A DNA stretch of 64,000 bases from Acinetobacter schindleri CIP 107287 (GCF_000368625.1 NZ_KB849574.1:434001-498000), one strand, 5' to 3'. Shown: positions 27,499 through 36,721, numbered from the stretch's first letter. A program made the numbers and translations. The notes: generated by a model not told the origin, from the sequence alone.

Positions 27499-28446
27499 TT
27501 AAGCGGTAACAAACTTAAGTCGTTCGATCAACATATTACGCATTTCTTCCGGATTCTTTTGCAGAATATCGTTTCCGGTACGGCCTTGAGCCGCATTTTT
27601 CTGTGCCACTTGTAAACGCATCATCCAGAAACGACCGGCTGCCATCGCCAGGTAAAGCTGCAGACAGGCTTTTTCATCCTCAGTCAAGGGACGGATACTT
27701 TCATAAGCCTTTAGAAAAGCAACCGCACGTTCTTCATTCAAGGTCACTGCGGGATAATCTGTGCAGAAGTCATTTAAGGTAATGGCAATATCAAACAGCA
27801 GCTCATCTTTATTCAATTCATAAAAATCCAGAATGCCATTGAGCTGATCTCCCTCAAACAGGGTATTGTCACGGAACAGATCTGAGTGAATAAAGCCACG
27901 TGGGCGATCAGTATAAACGGCTGTCAATGCCTCATACAGGCCGAGCAACTTACCCAACAGGACATTATCAGCAGCATTCAGGGTTGGCTTGATTTCCTGC
28001 GCCACGGCATACCAGTAGGCATGATCACGTACGAATTCGCGTTCCAGTTTAAAATCTTTTAGTGCTACATGCATTTTTGCCTGCGCAATGGCAATGGCTT
28101 CGGCCTGAGCCTTAGTCGCTGGCATAGGATGTTCGCCTAGCATCCGTGGCGCGATCTGGGCTGGCTTACCCTTGATGCTATGAATGGCCTTGCCTGAATG
28201 CGATAATGGGACGGGCACAGCCACCCCTGCCTGTCCCAGATGCTTAAGTACGGGAACCAGTTCACCAGCAGCCTGTTCATCCATGTCCTCGAACACAGTC
28301 AATACATATTGCTGGTCTTCACAGACCAGAAAGTAGTTGGTGTTCTGGATACCTCCTTGAATGGGAATCAGATCAATCGCTTTGAGACCATAAGGCGCTG
28401 CAAAATCCTGAACTTCCTTTAAAGTCAAAGTGGTATAAACCGACAT
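27499..28446 (-). CDS. thrB: Homoserine kinase, APH-fold type
   Basis: Homoserine kinase phosphorylates homoserine on the path to threonine. This 315-residue protein is of the aminoglycoside-phosphotransferase fold used in Pseudomonas and Acinetobacter, not the GHMK type of E. coli. Key motifs are F-I-H-S-D-L-F-R-D-N (catalytic loop) and G-I-L-D-F-Y-E (metal site). The frame is open to 28503, but M-S-V-Y-T-T at 28446, with an AGG motif upstream, matches the family start. It is divergent from hisF, 113 bp away. Confidence 0.9.
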   Translation of the reverse strand: MSVYTTLTLKEVQDFAAPYGLKAIDLIPIQGGIQNTNYFLVCEDQQYVLTVFEDMDEQAAGELVPVLKHLGQAGVAVPVPLSHSGKAIHSIKGKPAQIAPRMLGEHPMPATKAQAEAIAIAQAKMHVALKDFKLEREFVRDHAYWYAVAQEIKPTLNAADNVLLGKLLGLYEALTAVYTDRPRGFIHSDLFRDNTLFEGDQLNGILDFYELNKDELLFDIAITLNDFCTDYPAVTLNEERAVAFLKAYESIRPLTEDEKACLQLYLAMAAGRFWMMRLQVAQKNAAQGRTGNDILQKNPEEMRNMLIERLKFVTA

Positions 28447-28559
28447 AGAAAACCTGCGAAAAAACTTACATATTTTTGCTAGAATACCGTTTCCATCTGC
28501 CAAGGTGTAGCGCTTGCGTGGGTGAGTTTCATAATCGGCTGTAATAATTGGAAAAATTT

Positions 28560-29318
28560 ATGCTAGCTAAACGTATTATTCCTTGCCTCGACGTTGATAA
28601 TGGTCGTGTGGTCAAGGGTGTTCAGTTCCTTGATATTCGTGATGCGGGCGACCCGGTCGAAGTGGCGCGTCGCTATAATGAACAAGGTGCCGATGAAATT
28701 ACTTTCCTTGATATTACCGCTACACATCATGGACGTGACACGACTTATCGTACTGTAGAGCGTATGGCCGAATCTGTATTCGTACCGTTAACTGTAGGTG
28801 GTGGTGTCCGTAAAGTTGAAGATATCCGTTTACTGTTAAATGCTGGCGCGGATAAAGTCAGCATCAACTCAGCAGCTATTTATAATCCTGAATTCGTCCA
28901 GGAGGCTTCTCAGCGTTTTGGTGCACAATGTATCGTGGTGGCTATTGATGCCAAGAAAACCGGCGAGAATAAATGGGAAATCTTTACTCACGGTGGCCGC
29001 AAGGAAACAGGTATTGATGCGATTGAATGGGCCGTGAAAATGGCGGACTACGGCGCCGGTGAACTGTTAGTGACCTCAATGGATGCTGATGGTACTAAAG
29101 CGGGCTATGACCTGGCACTCATGCGTACCATTAATGACCGCGTTAACATTCCAACAATTGCTTCTGGTGGTGTCGGCAACCTGCAACATCTGGCGGACGG
29201 GATTTTAAAAGGAGGCGCAGATGCTGTACTTGCAGCCTCAATCTTCCACTTCGGCCAGCATACCATTCCAGAAGCAAAAGCCTATCTGGCAGCGCAAGGC
29301 ATTGAAATGCGTCTTTAA
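28560..29318 (+). CDS. hisF: Imidazole glycerol phosphate synthase, cyclase subunit
   Basis: HisF joins PRFAR and ammonia from HisH to give imidazole glycerol phosphate and AICAR. It is a TIM barrel of 252 residues with catalytic D11 (P-C-L-D-V-D-N-G) and D130 (V-A-I-D-A-K-K). Phosphate sites are T-V-G-G-G-V-R and A-S-G-G-V-G. The start M-L-A-K-R is standard; a TTG at 28548 is in frame but unlikely. A terminator follows. Confidence 0.96.
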   Translation: MLAKRIIPCLDVDNGRVVKGVQFLDIRDAGDPVEVARRYNEQGADEITFLDITATHHGRDTTYRTVERMAESVFVPLTVGGGVRKVEDIRLLLNAGADKVSINSAAIYNPEFVQEASQRFGAQCIVVAIDAKKTGENKWEIFTHGGRKETGIDAIEWAVKMADYGAGELLVTSMDADGTKAGYDLALMRTINDRVNIPTIASGGVGNLQHLADGILKGGADAVLAASIFHFGQHTIPEAKAYLAAQGIEMRL

Positions 29319-29340
29319 TTCTTTTTAGAGACAAGATCTG

Positions 29341-29368
29341 AAAAAGGCATGTTAATCATGCCTTTTTT
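29341..29368 (+). terminator. Terminator of hisF
   Basis: AAAAAGGCATG and CATGCCTTTTTT pair around TTAAT. Confidence 0.9.
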
Positions 29369-29402
29369 ATGACTTGAAAATTTGAGCACATGAATTATGG
29401 AC

Positions 29403-29429
29403 AAAAAAAAAGGAGTCTTGCGACTCCTT
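29403..29429 (-). terminator. Minus-strand terminator of the candidate RNA
   Basis: AAGGAGTC and GACTCCTT pair around four bases; the minus strand then has nine T. It lies 230 bp after the hydroxylase stop, unusually far for that gene's own terminator. Confidence 0.8.
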
Positions 29430-29537
29430 ATAAAACCAAGAATAGACTACAGCGCTTGGTGTCAACATAACCAGTAAAATCTAACCATAACTCAAGTATT
29501 CATAACAACCTGTCAGCGTTAGGCTATATCGCTGACA
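29403..29537 (-). ncRNA. Candidate small RNA under an AraC-type operator
   Basis: On the minus strand a -10 box TATATT (29549-29544) is followed within about five bases by a perfect 10-bp hairpin (29539-29509, 11-nt loop). A weak 6-bp stem (ACCAAG / CTTGGT) comes next, and then a terminator (GGAGTC / GACTCC with a T run, ending at 29403). The longest ATG frame contained within it is eight codons. Immediately upstream is a near copy of the operator found between the hydroxylase and AraC genes, at the same distance from its -10 box. The expected transcript is about 135 nt. A processed 3' piece of the hydroxylase mRNA is the alternative. Confidence 0.55.
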
Positions 29538-29543
29538 GGTGTA

Positions 29544-29612
29544 AATATAGGTCAAAAAACACCCCGAATATTGACAATTTAAGCAGGATTTATTGACAAA
29601 TCACGACAAAAA
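29544..29612 (-). promoter_or_regulatory. AraC-type operator and promoter, copy A
   Basis: TTGAC half-sites begin at 29571 and 29593, spaced 22 bp. The second runs on as TTGACAAATCACGACAAAAA. A -10 box TATATT on the minus strand lies 27 bp from the first half-site. Copy B (30290-30358) has the same spacing, the same -10 distance, and 19 of 20 bases identical in the long half-site. Confidence 0.65.
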
Positions 29613-29661
29613 TAGCGTGCAAATGCATTTTATTTCCTTATCTAAAACTTCTAGGTTTCTT

Positions 29662-30267
29662 TTAAGGATTTAAGGCTCTATTTTTCTCAATCCATTTGGC
29701 TGGAAAGATCTGCTGAATACTGCTGCTCAGGGCTTGAGAAACCGTTTTGGGTAGATAGATGCCGAGTGGATTTTGTTCCTGTAATTCAGGCGATGAAATC
29801 ACCCGTGTCCCCATAACGTAGTCGAACCATGGTCGGGTCACACACCAGTTGGCATCCTGATTACTATTCATATGATGGTCATAATGCCAGGGAATTTTTC
29901 GCTTGGCCCATTCTGGTTCCAGATGTGCCCGACGATGCACATAATAATAATTGCAGGCACTATAAAGCACTGCGAGCGACATTCCTTTTGAAACCGGATA
30001 AAAGGCCAGACCAAATACACTGGCAACAACAACCAGAGATCCAATTTCATTACGGGTACGCCAGTTCTGCCAGCCTTCTACATAGCCATGATCAGAGAAT
30101 GCCGTCTTACGCACCTCCCGATGATGCTCCCAGTGTGAACGCATGCTCTGCGGTACTGGACTGTAGCGAGCCTGACCTTTGCGAGGTATACCATGCAGAA
30201 TATATTTATGCGCAAACCATTCAAAACCATTGGCAATTACCAGTCCTGCCAGAAAACCTTTTAGCAT
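29662..30267 (-). CDS. Fatty acid hydroxylase / sterol desaturase family membrane protein
   Basis: This 201-residue protein has transmembrane helices and the histidine clusters of the di-iron membrane hydroxylase family: H20-x4-H25 (A-H-K-Y-I-L-H-G), H45-W-E-H-H, Y-V-H-R-R-A-H, and W-H-Y-D-H-H-M-N. These enzymes insert oxygen into, or desaturate, lipids using iron and O2; the substrate is unknown. AAAGGAGG lies before the ATG. It is divergent from an AraC-family regulator, and a two-half-site operator covers its weak -35 region, so activation by that regulator is likely. Confidence 0.82.
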   Translation of the reverse strand: MLKGFLAGLVIANGFEWFAHKYILHGIPRKGQARYSPVPQSMRSHWEHHREVRKTAFSDHGYVEGWQNWRTRNEIGSLVVVASVFGLAFYPVSKGMSLAVLYSACNYYYVHRRAHLEPEWAKRKIPWHYDHHMNSNQDANWCVTRPWFDYVMGTRVISSPELQEQNPLGIYLPKTVSQALSSSIQQIFPAKWIEKNRALNP

Positions 30268-30289
30268 TGTCTGTCCCTCCTTTTTATTT

Positions 30290-30358
30290 ACTATAGGTGA
30301 GCTAAAAGGCTAGATATTGACCAAAAAATTCAATATGATTGACAAAACACGACAAAAA
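30290..30358. promoter_or_regulatory. AraC-type operator and hydroxylase promoter, copy B
   Basis: Half-sites TTGAC begin at 30317 and 30339 (22 bp apart). On the minus strand a good -10 box TATAGT (30295-30290) has a poor -35 (AATATC) that overlaps the first half-site, the layout of an activator-dependent promoter. The long half-site is TTGACAAAACACGACAAAAA. The neighbouring AraC-family gene starts at 30370. Confidence 0.65.
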
Positions 30359-30369
30359 AGAATTAAAAA

Positions 30370-31380
30370 ATGCACAGCATACAGGACGATGCAGGCACGG
30401 TTTATGGAGGTCTGGGACATTTGTTGCTGGAGTTCTATCTATCCAAACAACTCCCCATTCCAGAAAAACTACTCGCTATACAGGACGTTGAACGCTTTGA
30501 ATTTGTCATCTGGCGTGAGTTGCTCATGCAATTACAGCAAAAGTTGCAGACTCCTGCCTTAGGCCTGGAAATTGCTAATTTCGTACAACCCCGACATCTC
30601 GGCATTATTGCCTATCTGGCGCTGTCCTGTGAAACCTTGAGCGAAGCCATGATGCGCTATCATGACTATCATCGTCTGGTCTATGACGGCAGTCCTTTAG
30701 AAGTCCGTGTCGAAAATGACTACCTGTCAATTGCCTGGGTCGATGTTCCTCTAAATCTGGCGACTCAATTGACAGATGAAGTCGCCATGGCATTGATGCT
30801 GAAATTTGTACGTTCGCTGATGGCTACCGATGATATTCACTTACATGAAGTTCATTTCCGTCAGCCGACCAACAAGTATCTCAATCTGTATGAACAGTAC
30901 TTCCGTTGCAAGGTCCGTTTTGATCAGCCAAAGAGTGTGATTTTTATGCATGTTTCTGAACTGGCAAAACCATTACGTCAAGGTGACCAGACGCTACAGA
31001 AGCTGTTAAAACAACAGGCAGAAGCCTTATTGGAAAAACTGCCGAATACTTCACAGATAGATCATCGGATTCAGCAGGCGATCCTGACCGGACTGCAAAA
31101 AAACATGTTTCAGATTGAGCATATTGCCCGTCAGTTACACTGGTCGGTTCGGCAGTTACAGCGTCATTTGCAAAAACAGGGCAAGACCTATCAGCAGCGA
31201 ATGCAGGAAATCCGTTTTATGCTAGCCCAGCAATATTTGACCGATGAAAATCTAAGCCTGCACGAGATTTCCCTGTTATTGGGTTATTCAGAACAAAGTG
31301 CCTTCCAGCGTGCCTTTAAGCAGTGGACCCGTCAGACGCCGCAACAGTGGCGCTCAGATTATCTGAAAAACAAAACATAG
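30370..31380 (+). CDS. AraC-family transcriptional regulator
   Basis: This 336-residue protein has an N-terminal ligand-binding domain of the Arabinose_bd/OruR type (about residues 20-200). A C-terminal AraC double helix-turn-helix follows (I-E-H-I-A-R-Q-L-H-W-S-V-R-Q-L-Q-R-H-L then L-H-E-I-S-L-L-L-G-Y-S-E-Q-S-A-F-Q-R-A-F-K). Relatives often sense fatty acids or small metabolites and activate neighbouring genes. No strong ribosome site is seen before the ATG. It probably controls the divergent hydroxylase and the candidate small RNA through the paired TTGAC operators. Confidence 0.9.
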   Translation: MHSIQDDAGTVYGGLGHLLLEFYLSKQLPIPEKLLAIQDVERFEFVIWRELLMQLQQKLQTPALGLEIANFVQPRHLGIIAYLALSCETLSEAMMRYHDYHRLVYDGSPLEVRVENDYLSIAWVDVPLNLATQLTDEVAMALMLKFVRSLMATDDIHLHEVHFRQPTNKYLNLYEQYFRCKVRFDQPKSVIFMHVSELAKPLRQGDQTLQKLLKQQAEALLEKLPNTSQIDHRIQQAILTGLQKNMFQIEHIARQLHWSVRQLQRHLQKQGKTYQQRMQEIRFMLAQQYLTDENLSLHEISLLLGYSEQSAFQRAFKQWTRQTPQQWRSDYLKNKT

Positions 31381-31494
31381 GAGAAATTTTTAGATTACCC
31401 GATGCAGGCCAATCTCAATACCCAATATCAAATTTAGATTTTTGAGTAAAAATAATAAAAATAATTCAAGAGAAATAAACTTTTAAACCTGAAT

Positions 31495-31525
31495 AAAAAA
31501 AGCTCATATTAATCCTGAGCTTTTT
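31495..31525. terminator. Bidirectional terminator
   Basis: AAAAAAGCTCA and TGAGCTTTTT pair around nine bases between the convergent AraC gene and the small gene at 31569. Confidence 0.75.
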
Positions 31526-31568
31526 CTGTTTCGCATGGAAGAGTCATGAAATTTTAAAAAATGACCCA

Positions 31569-31814
31569 TTATAAAAATGGATTATCAATTTCCTGAGCGT
31601 CATCACGCTGGATCTTGTCAGGCAGATCCGGGGTATTTTCCAGTTGCTGTACCACATCATTGAGTAGCGCCTGCAAGGCCTTGGCTGCTTTCAGTCCGGC
31701 CTGATCCTTGGTTAACTGCAAGTTTCCATAGAGGCTGACACAGTCCACATCATTTTCAATGGTCAGGTCATGAATCGCATGTGATTCGGTGCCGTTTTCA
31801 TAAGGTTTAAACAT
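31569..31814 (-). CDS. Small conserved-looking cytoplasmic protein, unknown
   Basis: This 81-residue acidic protein has no signal peptide or membrane helix. It shows I-E-N-D-V-D-C-V-S-L-Y-G-N-L-Q-L-T-K-D-Q-A-G-L, then a helix (A-A-K-A-L-Q-A-L-L-N-D-V-V) and an acidic tail ending in D-N-P-F-L. An AGGAAG motif is about 11 bases before the ATG. I do not recognise a family. It lies 80 bp after the endonuclease gene in the same direction and may share its transcript. Confidence 0.6.
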   Translation of the reverse strand: MFKPYENGTESHAIHDLTIENDVDCVSLYGNLQLTKDQAGLKAAKALQALLNDVVQQLENTPDLPDKIQRDDAQEIDNPFL

Positions 31815-31894
31815 TTTCTTCTGTCGCTTCCTTGTTGTTTTTTAATTGTACCGGACAGATTTATGCTACCTGAATCCTGTCTGGCACAACAGAA

Positions 31895-33013
31895 TTATTT
31901 CAAAAGCTGTAAAATGAACTGTAGCACTGCTTCCAGCAACTGCTTGATCAATGCACCTTGCGGATCATTATTGCCTGCTGCGTCACTAGTGGAGCCCTCA
32001 GATGTTGAAGTATTCCCGCTCACAGACGTACGACTGCCACCAGAACGTTTGAATTCCTCTTGTAATGCTTCCAGGTCACTTTTGGATACATCTTCGGCGC
32101 ACTGGCTTTCTGCATCCCAGTTTGCATAGGTGATTGGCTTATTGGCCTTCACCTCGCTGGCTTTCAAAGGCAGCTTATAAGTATTACGTTTCTGTTCTTC
32201 AGTCAGTTGCGGGAAGATGTTGATATTAACCAGTTCCTCTAGGGCACAGACGCTGATGATCTGGACTTTTGGTGCCGGATTTTTCAGGTTGTTATCCACA
32301 TAATACACCCCGGCTGCACCAGTTTTCGGCATATATACCGCTTTATAGGTCGCATTCGGTACGATTACACCTTTGCCAATCGTCTCCAGCTTTTTCGCGC
32401 TATAAACCGGCCCCGTAACCACATAGACATCCTGTTTCTGTTTGGTCACCACCGCACGAGTGGCTTCTTCCAGTTCACGCCACGCCTGCTGATTGTTCTT
32501 CGGGGCTTGCGGTACCATATTGGCTAAGGAGAAACTGTCAAACTGTGCCTGCTTGGTTGGCATATCGGCATTTGGTGCCATATGTCCACGGTCATAGCCA
32601 GTACCGCGGTAATCTGCCAGAGTTGCGCGATGCGCCGAACTGACACGTTCTTCCTCATGGAAGCTGTCTTCACGCGGAATCTTTTGACTCAGGCGAGATG
32701 GCGTCAATAGTTCTGCCACCCATAATGGTGTTTTGGAGACACCAGAGTACATGACATTAAAGCCGTTAAAGCACAGTGCATAGCTGTTCTTTTTTAAGCT
32801 ATCCTTCATTAAGTAAGGTGGCACATCCCGGTAAAACTGATCCAGACAGGCAGAATTTGATGGTGAAGACAGCGATACCCACTGGCTGATTTTTTCTTGA
32901 CCAAAGGCAATCGCAAAACTACCCGATGCCACCACACCCAGGATAATTTTTACAGTATTTTCGTTAAGGAACTGAAAGACAGGATTTTTTTTGGTACGTT
33001 GCTTCTTGGCCAT
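31895..33013 (-). CDS. DNA/RNA non-specific endonuclease (NUC1 family), membrane-anchored
   Basis: The 372-residue protein begins with a basic stretch and one transmembrane or signal-anchor helix (about residues 20-37), which should put the enzyme in the periplasm. The catalytic motif D-R-G-H-M-A-P is at 141-147 with H144 as general base. P-Q-A-P-K-N-N-Q-Q-A-W further on supplies the Mg-binding Asn. Family members degrade DNA and RNA without sequence preference. The C-terminal part is Ser/Gly-rich with a final amphipathic helix. No strong ribosome site is visible. Confidence 0.88.
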   Translation of the reverse strand: MAKKQRTKKNPVFQFLNENTVKIILGVVASGSFAIAFGQEKISQWVSLSSPSNSACLDQFYRDVPPYLMKDSLKKNSYALCFNGFNVMYSGVSKTPLWVAELLTPSRLSQKIPREDSFHEEERVSSAHRATLADYRGTGYDRGHMAPNADMPTKQAQFDSFSLANMVPQAPKNNQQAWRELEEATRAVVTKQKQDVYVVTGPVYSAKKLETIGKGVIVPNATYKAVYMPKTGAAGVYYVDNNLKNPAPKVQIISVCALEELVNINIFPQLTEEQKRNTYKLPLKASEVKANKPITYANWDAESQCAEDVSKSDLEALQEEFKRSGGSRTSVSGNTSTSEGSTSDAAGNNDPQGALIKQLLEAVLQFILQLLK

Positions 33014-33280
33014 GATTACAGCTACTTTAGAACATCTACAGCGGGTGTTGCCGAGCTTAACAAGCCCTGTAAGCCATGTATATCACGACTTTTCTAATCG
33101 ATTAACAAATAAGCAATATGTAAATAAACATCCATTAAGTATGTAACAGCCTGTCTGTTTTTTACGAATACTTGGACTAGATTTCAACCCATTTGTGTAG
33201 CTTTCCTTGCTGCCCACTCTTTAATTATGCAATTGTAAGAACCTCTAATTCCTCGAAGAAATATACGAAGGAGCATTGTG

Positions 33281-33742
33281 ATGTTATCGCTGAAGAAAAA
33301 CTCCCATACTTGCAAAACTCATTATTCAAAATTACTGGCTCTAGGTGTATTTACCAGTGTAATGAGCCTCAGTGCATTGGCTGAACCACGGGTACAGCCG
33401 GGCGAAACATTAGAAAGCCTGTCCAAGGCACGAATTAGCACCACTGTAAACGGTCAGAATGCTTCTCTGGAAAATCTGGTCAATTCTGGTCAGATTCGTT
33501 TAGTGCAGCCAAGTCAGGCACCTGCTATGCAAAGTAATCCGTCGTCTGGCATGCAATCTGGTCAGCCGGGCATGTCTCAGGCTCCGGGTATGATGCGCCA
33601 TTCTCAAGATCCTGCCATGATGCGACAAGATGCAACTCCAGGCATGCAGCAACCCAACGATCCACGTACTCTGCCTGAGATGCAGCAAGATTCCCCAATG
33701 ACACCAGCAGGCTCTACTGCTCCAGGTGTAACTACTCCATAA
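33281..33742 (+). CDS. Exported Met/Gln/Pro-rich protein
   Basis: This 153-residue protein has a signal peptide ending near L-S-A-L-A-E. A short folded-looking part follows (P-G-E-T-L-E-S-L-S-K-A-R-I-S-T-T-V-N-G), and then a low-complexity tail of Met, Gln, Pro, Ser and Gly with repeated P-G-M and A-M-M-R. Met-rich tails can bind copper or act as oxidant sinks, but no metal function is shown. AAGGAG lies eight bases before ATG 33281. It has its own terminator. Confidence 0.7.
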   Translation: MLSLKKNSHTCKTHYSKLLALGVFTSVMSLSALAEPRVQPGETLESLSKARISTTVNGQNASLENLVNSGQIRLVQPSQAPAMQSNPSSGMQSGQPGMSQAPGMMRHSQDPAMMRQDATPGMQQPNDPRTLPEMQQDSPMTPAGSTAPGVTTP

Positions 33743-33761
33743 CAAGTCTGAAACAGATATT

Positions 33762-33791
33762 AAAAAACCAGAGCTAAACTCTGGTTTTTTT
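33762..33791. terminator. Bidirectional terminator
   Basis: AAAAAACCAGAG and CTCTGGTTTTTTT pair around five bases between the convergent Met-rich gene and kup. Confidence 0.85.
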
Positions 33792-33808
33792 CATTTTAAA
33801 TATTGTTG

Positions 33809-35689
33809 CTAGATTTCGATCTGGCTACCAAGTTCCACCACCCGGTTAGTTGGAATCTGATAGAAATCACTCACCGGACTGGTATTACGTTGCATTGAAA
33901 TAAACAGTTTTTCACGCCATGGTGACATGCCTTCTCCGATTGCATGAATCACCCGGTCACGAGAGATAAAGAAACTGATCTGCATCAGATCATAATCAAA
34001 GCCCCATTCCGTGTAGGCTTGCTTGACCGCCCGTGGAATATCAGGCTGATCCTTGAAACCAAAATAGGCATAAATCCGGTAAAAATGCTCATTCAGCTTT
34101 TCAACTTCTACCCGATCTTCCTCTCCCACAAAGGGAATATCCCGGGTAATCACCGTAACCATGATATTACGTTGATGCAGTACCTTGTTATGCTTGATGT
34201 TATGCAGCATGGCATGTGGTACGACATCCGGAGTTCCGGTCAGGAAAATGGCATCACCCGGCACAAACTGAGTCCCGCCACCGGTAGAAACACTCTTGAT
34301 AAATAGCTCAATTGGCAAGGTATTTTGCTGCATACGTTTGAGTAACAGTTCGCGGCCATCTTTCCAGGTCATGAGTATCGTAAACAGTACGGCACCCAGC
34401 ATGATTGGCACCCAGCCACCGGAATAGATTTTCAGTGAAGTGGATGCGACAAAAATCAGATCGAGCGCCAGAAAAGGAGCCGCGAATAATACTACTTTCC
34501 AGATTGGCCAGCGCCAGAAACCATAAGCTAAAATGGAGATCAAGATCGTGCCACAGAGCATGGTCATGGTTACTGCCACCCCATAGGCGCTGGCAAGTCT
34601 CGCACTGTTCTCAAATAACAAAATCAGAATCACGACCGAAATAAACAGCATCCAGTTAATAAATGGCAGATAAATCTGGCCACGTTCTTCAGCTGAAGTG
34701 TGTTTCACGCTCAAACGTGGTAAATAACGTAGCTGAATTGCCTGATTGACCATCGAGAATACCCCGGTAATCACGGCTTGTGAGGCAATGACCGCAGCAG
34801 CCGTTGCCAGACCAATCATTGGATACAGGCTCCATTCCGGCAGCAGCATATAGAATGGATTAGCCAAAGCTTCTGGACTACGTAGCAGAAGCGCACCCTG
34901 CCCTGCATAATTGAGTAACAGACATGGCAAGACAATAATGAACCAGGCCAGACGAATTGGCAGGCGACCAAAATGTCCCATATCTGCATAAATCGCTTCA
35001 CCTCCGGTCATGGTCAGAATCACTGCGCCCATGGTCAGGAAAGCCACATAGGGTTGATCCACCACAAAATGATAAGCCCAATAAGGGTTGATCATATGCA
35101 GGACCATCGGTGTCTGGATGATACTCCATAGACCAAAGCCACCAATCGACAGGAACCACAGTAAAGTCAGTGGACCAAAAAATTTACCCATGGTCCCGGT
35201 GCCATGACGTTGTACCAAAAACAGGCCGGCAATGATGCCGATGGATAAAGGCTCCAGCCATTTATTAAACACCGGCGTAGCAATACTCAATCCTTCAATG
35301 GCAGAGAGTACAGAAATCGCAGGTGTGATAATCCCGTCACCAAAGAACAATGAAGCACCAATAAAGCCTAAAGCAATCAGGTAAATCTTTTTCTTATCCG
35401 AGATTAGTGTGGTTCGCAGGTTGAGGGCCAGCAGTGACATGATGCCGCCCTCACCATTGTTGTCAGCACGCATGATGATAGTGACGTATTTAAAACTCAC
35501 CGTCAGCATGATGCACCAGAAGATCAGGGAGAGAATGCCCAGTACCGAGGCTTCGCTGATGGCAAGATGCGAGGTCAGGAAACATTGGCGCAGTGCATAA
35601 AGAGGACTGGTACCAATATCACCAAAAACGACCCCAAGCGCAGCCAGCGTAATGACTGGTAAAGCTGCTTTTTGTGCAGTACTTTGCAT
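33809..35689 (-). CDS. kup: Low-affinity potassium transporter Kup
   Basis: Kup (626 residues) imports K+ with protons. The N-terminal signature [15 protein letters not shown] is near residue 20, followed by twelve transmembrane helices ([16 protein letters not shown]). A cytoplasmic C-terminal domain of about 180 residues completes the protein. Length and order match the KUP/HAK family. It is a single-gene unit next to tRNA-Ser. Confidence 0.95.
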   Translation of the reverse strand: MQSTAQKAALPVITLAALGVVFGDIGTSPLYALRQCFLTSHLAISEASVLGILSLIFWCIMLTVSFKYVTIIMRADNNGEGGIMSLLALNLRTTLISDKKKIYLIALGFIGASLFFGDGIITPAISVLSAIEGLSIATPVFNKWLEPLSIGIIAGLFLVQRHGTGTMGKFFGPLTLLWFLSIGGFGLWSIIQTPMVLHMINPYWAYHFVVDQPYVAFLTMGAVILTMTGGEAIYADMGHFGRLPIRLAWFIIVLPCLLLNYAGQGALLLRSPEALANPFYMLLPEWSLYPMIGLATAAAVIASQAVITGVFSMVNQAIQLRYLPRLSVKHTSAEERGQIYLPFINWMLFISVVILILLFENSARLASAYGVAVTMTMLCGTILISILAYGFWRWPIWKVVLFAAPFLALDLIFVASTSLKIYSGGWVPIMLGAVLFTILMTWKDGRELLLKRMQQNTLPIELFIKSVSTGGGTQFVPGDAIFLTGTPDVVPHAMLHNIKHNKVLHQRNIMVTVITRDIPFVGEEDRVEVEKLNEHFYRIYAYFGFKDQPDIPRAVKQAYTEWGFDYDLMQISFFISRDRVIHAIGEGMSPWREKLFISMQRNTSPVSDFYQIPTNRVVELGSQIEI

Positions 35690-35770
35690 ATATTGTCTTC
35701 GTTTTAGAAAGCATTTTTGCGAATCATAGCACTGCCTCTAAACTTTTTCTGCAAATCAATTGTTTCAAGC

Positions 35771-35799
35771 TTGGCAGACTGGTTTTTTTTCTATATCAT
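35771..35799 (+). promoter_or_regulatory. Promoter of tRNA-Ser
   Basis: TTGGCA (35771) and TATCAT (35794) are 17 bp apart and end 10 bp before the tRNA. Confidence 0.6.
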
Positions 35800-35809
35800 C
35801 CACCGCCAT

Positions 35810-35900
35810 GGTGAGGTGTCCGAGTGGCTGAAGGAGCACGCCTGGAAAGTGTGTATACGTTTATAGCGTATCGAGGGTTCGAATCCCTCTCTCACCGCCA
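35810..35900 (+). tRNA. tRNA-Ser (GGA)
   Basis: The sequence folds as a class II tRNA of 91 nt with a long variable arm, the anticodon loop C-T-G-G-A-A-A giving GGA, T loop T-T-C-G-A-A-T, and CCA encoded. Confidence 0.96.
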
Positions 35901-35933
35901 TATTTTACGGAACTGCAATCTTTAGCAGTAAAT

Positions 35934-35967
35934 AAAGGCTTAAATCTAAAGGGTTTAAGCCTTTTTT
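35934..35967 (+). terminator. Terminator of tRNA-Ser
   Basis: AAAGGCTTAAA and TTTAAGCCTTT pair, followed by T bases. Confidence 0.85.
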
Positions 35968-36253
35968 GTTGTCTATAATTAAATATCATGCTGCAATTTC
36001 ACTATTGGCTATTCCTTAACGCCTTCATTTTTTAGCTTCTATAAAAGAAAAAATATTTAATCAGATTCTTTAATTTTTATGGCTTAATAAAGGAAAATTC
36101 ATTAAGTACTTCGGCTAGATTCCATTTTTAGAAGTTACGGTAATTTTAATTTTATGAATCACTATCAAGCTTGTAATATTCTGCCAATTGTTTGAAAAGT
36201 GATCTAATATAAAATGTGTAATCAGAAGCTTGCTGTAGTTTCTTTTCCAATTT

Positions 36254-36288
36254 AATACCTCCTTCCTTATGATGGAGGTATTTTTTTT
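36254..36288 (+). terminator. Orphan terminator
   Basis: AATACCTCC and GGAGGTATT pair around TTCCTTATGAT and lead to eight T. No gene ends before it on this strand except tRNA-Ser, which has its own terminator. Confidence 0.8.
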
Positions 36289-36370
36289 ATTTAAAAAAAT
36301 CAGTTCTTATACAGTGGTGAATTCTCTTATACTCTTATTATTCAGCCCCGGATAACAACTAGAAAAGACG

Positions 36371-36721
36371 ATGAAAAAACTAACCTTTACCACCCTGCTC
36401 GTTATGTTTGTTATTGCTGGTTGCCAAAAGCAGCCTGAGCAGGCAGAAGCCGCAATGTCGACAGATAAAAACTCTGTAGATGTCATTCAGTTTGAACAGG
36501 CGGATCAGAAAATCAGTGGTTTTCTGGACCAGTTAGATAACCCGGCTACGCCTATGGAACTTCGCAAGAAAATCATATGCGAAGATTATCCTGAGGTGTA
36601 TTTCAAAGAATATGTACCTGCCTTTATAAAAATTGCGCCAGAAAACACAAAAGAACAGTTAGCACAGGATCTGAAGCTGGCACTGGATTTTTATAAGAAG
36701 AAGGACAATGTCGTTTGCTAA
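36371..36721 (+). CDS. Small lipoprotein, unknown function
   Basis: This 116-residue protein has a lipoprotein signal peptide with lipobox V-I-A-G-C, so Cys 18 should be lipidated. The mature part is charged and helical, with Cys in K-I-I-C-E-D-Y-P and at the very last position (N-V-V-C), which could form a disulfide. No known domain is recognised. The ATG follows AGAAAAGACG, a weak ribosome site. Confidence 0.75.
   Translation: MKKLTFTTLLVMFVIAGCQKQPEQAEAAMSTDKNSVDVIQFEQADQKISGFLDQLDNPATPMELRKKIICEDYPEVYFKEYVPAFIKIAPENTKEQLAQDLKLALDFYKKKDNVVC

Larger units (their letters stand above)
35901..36370. other. Intergenic region with two terminators
   Basis: These 470 bp hold the tRNA-Ser terminator (35934-35967) and a second strong terminator (36254-36288) with no gene before it. 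The rest is AT-rich without a credible ORF. The second terminator may end a short RNA starting near 36200. Confidence 0.5.

Noticed and set aside
29403..29539. Small protein encoded in the candidate RNA
   Set aside because: The only contained ATG frames are eight codons or shorter without a convincing ribosome site; a longer one runs through the terminator hairpin.
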